DNA from: Flavobacteriaceae bacterium
GTDB taxonomy: Bacteria; Bacteroidota; Bacteroidia; Flavobacteriales; Flavobacteriaceae
Direction: 5' to 3'
Assembly (NCBI GenBank): GCA_028279515.1
Contig: JANQNQ010000014.1
Location: 124,001-188,000, forward strand
DNA: 64,000 nt
The translations under genes and the position numbers were made by a program. Position 1 is the stretch's first letter, and every line of letters begins with the position of its first letter. The notes beneath the pieces were generated by a model that saw only the letters and a list, made by a program, of their open reading frames with translations, had not been told where the DNA came from and made no database searches. Shown piece by piece: positions 63,214-64,000 of this stretch.

Positions 63214-63338
63214 AACTTTAGTAAACTGACCTTTTCAACTTCTAATTATTATGAACGAAAATATACCCCATGAACAATCTATTATTATTCCAGTGAAAAT
63301 CATACATTTACCCCCTCAAAAATATTCTAAAAAGGGCG

Positions 63339-63369
63339 TTTGTTATTACAATTTATAATTGTACATTTG
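63339..63369 (+). promoter_or_regulatory. rplM: rplM-rpsI promoter
   Basis: TTTG (63339-63342), an exact 19-bp spacer and TACATTTG (63362-63369) followed by C give a full match to the Bacteroidota TTTG-N19-TAnnTTTGC promoter. The start point is expected near 63375. Confidence 0.8.
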
Positions 63370-63372
63370 CAC

Positions 63373-63386
63373 CCCAATTTATTGGG
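63373..63386 (+). promoter_or_regulatory. rplM: 5' hairpin of the rplM leader
   Basis: CCCAA and TTGGG form a 5-bp stem with a TTTA loop at the very start of the predicted transcript, about 30 nt before the GTG start codon. A mRNA-stability or r-protein autoregulation role is possible. Confidence 0.5.
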
Positions 63387-63417
63387 ATAGGAATGTTTAA
63401 CAATTAAATTAATTTGT

Positions 63418-63873
63418 GTGGACACATTAAGCTACAAAACAATTTCAGCCAACAAGGCCACTGTAAACAAAGAGTGGGTCTTAGTTGACGCTGAAGGACA
63501 GACGCTTGGGCGTATGGCTTCTAAAGTGGCCAAGCTACTTAGAGGTAAATACAAGCCTAATTTTACGCCGCACGTTGATTGTGGAGATAACGTGATCGTT
63601 ATCAACGCTGAAAAGATCAACTTAACAGGAAACAAGTGGGAAGCGAAAAAATACGTTCGTTACACTGGTTATCCAGGCGGTCAAAGAATTACAACTGCGA
63701 ATCAACTTTTCGAAAAAGACCCTGCCCGTTTGGTAGAGAAGTCTGTGAAAGGAATGCTACCTAAAAACAAACTAGGTGCAGAATTGTTTCGCAATCTAAA
63801 AGTTTATGTTGGTTCAGAGCATGATCAAGAAGCTCAAAAACCAAAAGCTATTAACTTAAACGATCTTAAGTAA
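63418..63873 (+). CDS. rplM: 50S ribosomal protein L13
   Basis: The 151-residue large-subunit protein L13. The opening MDTLSYKTISANKATVNKEW and the conserved LRGKYKPNFTPHVDCGD, GYPGGQRITTANQLFEKDP and MLPKNKLGAELFRNLKVY are typical for the family. The start codon is GTG, since no ATG fits the conserved N-terminus. The rpsI start codon directly follows its stop (TAA ATG). Confidence 0.97.
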   Translation: MDTLSYKTISANKATVNKEWVLVDAEGQTLGRMASKVAKLLRGKYKPNFTPHVDCGDNVIVINAEKINLTGNKWEAKKYVRYTGYPGGQRITTANQLFEKDPARLVEKSVKGMLPKNKLGAELFRNLKVYVGSEHDQEAQKPKAINLNDLK

Positions 63874-64000
63874 ATGGAAGTTATTCACAAGATTGGTCGT
63901 AGAAAGACCGCTGTTGCTCGTGTATATGTTTCTCAAGGAAAAGGAGACATCACGGTAAACAAGAAAGAATTAAAGACCTACTTCCCTACAGCAACTTTAC
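63874..64000 (+). CDS. rpsI: 30S ribosomal protein S9 (N-terminal part, runs off the window)
   Basis: The first 42 codons encode [20 protein letters not shown] followed by [17 protein letters not shown], matching S9. ATG at 63874 directly follows the rplM stop, so the two are translationally coupled as in most bacteria. Confidence 0.96.
   Translation, partial: MEVIHKIGRRKTAVARVYVSQGKGDITVNKKELKTYFPTATL

Larger units (their letters stand above)
63123..63417. other. divergent promoter region of DUF5916 and rplM
   Basis: Holds the shared 19-bp element, a small inverted repeat ACAGG-ATTCA-CCTGT (63178-63192) and the rplM promoter and leader hairpin. A 35-codon open frame at 63251-63358 overlaps the rplM -33 element and is not supported. 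Confidence 0.6.

Noticed and set aside
63251..63358. 35-codon open frame upstream of rplM
   Set aside because: It overlaps the -33 element of a full-consensus rplM promoter and has no recognisable ribosome site or family.

Overview
The window is chromosomal DNA of a marine Bacteroidota, most likely a member of the Flavobacteriaceae. The evidence is the alternative complex III (ACIII) and aa3 oxidase operon, a type IX secretion (T9SS) C-terminal sorting domain, an ECF sigma/FecR/SusC/SusD locus, a DUF2723 protein, and promoters of the Bacteroidota type (TTTG or TTG, then TAnnTTTG). No base-composition or database calculation was run. Both ends cut through genes: coxA on the left and rpsI on the right.

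Layout. 1-10.7 kb (minus strand): actABCDEF-coxB-coxA, a quinol-to-oxygen respiratory supercomplex. 10.9-11.3 kb: a small SPOR-domain protein. 11.6-16.2 kb (minus): rimP-nusA-infB, the transcription/translation operon. 16.3-18.5 kb: a tandem universal stress protein and an orphan m5C DNA methyltransferase. 18.7-27.0 kb (plus): an apparent cluster tetR - small membrane protein - SulP transporter - Usp-like protein - ABC exporter - HlyD - TolC. The exporter's nucleotide-binding domain lacks key catalytic residues. 27.35-30.0 kb: a lone PHP-domain plus SMC/ABC-type ATPase protein resembling TrlF/Ppl candidate defence proteins. It is followed by a hairpin-rich non-coding stretch and tRNA-Gln. 30.7-36.6 kb: DUF2723 protein, polysaccharide deacetylase, a thioredoxin-fold protein without its cysteines, and a membrane metallophosphoesterase. 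36.6-43.7 kb: CutC, GH20 hexosaminidase, GH92 alpha-mannosidase and glycosylasparaginase, together a plausible N-glycan dismantling locus. 43.7-46.6 kb: polA. 46.7-54.3 kb: ECF sigma, FecR anti-sigma, SusC with STN domain, SusD and a Calx-beta lipoprotein. 54.7-57.7 kb: a repeat-rich T9SS cargo. 57.7-63.1 kb (minus): two tandem DUF5916 paralogues. 63.4 kb to the end: rplM-rpsI.

How the genes work together. The respiratory operon encodes all six ACIII subunits plus the oxidase that accepts its electrons. The GH20/GH92/asparaginase set can in principle remove terminal GlcNAc, mannose and finally the Asn-linked GlcNAc of eukaryotic N-glycans. All three proteins carry lipoprotein or Tat-like export signals. 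The sigma/FecR/SusC set is a classical trans-envelope signalling and uptake unit of unknown substrate. The least explained parts are the SulP/degenerate-ABC/HlyD/TolC cluster and the lone PHP-ATPase gene with its structured flanks. Functions are assigned by reading motifs, and no searches were possible.
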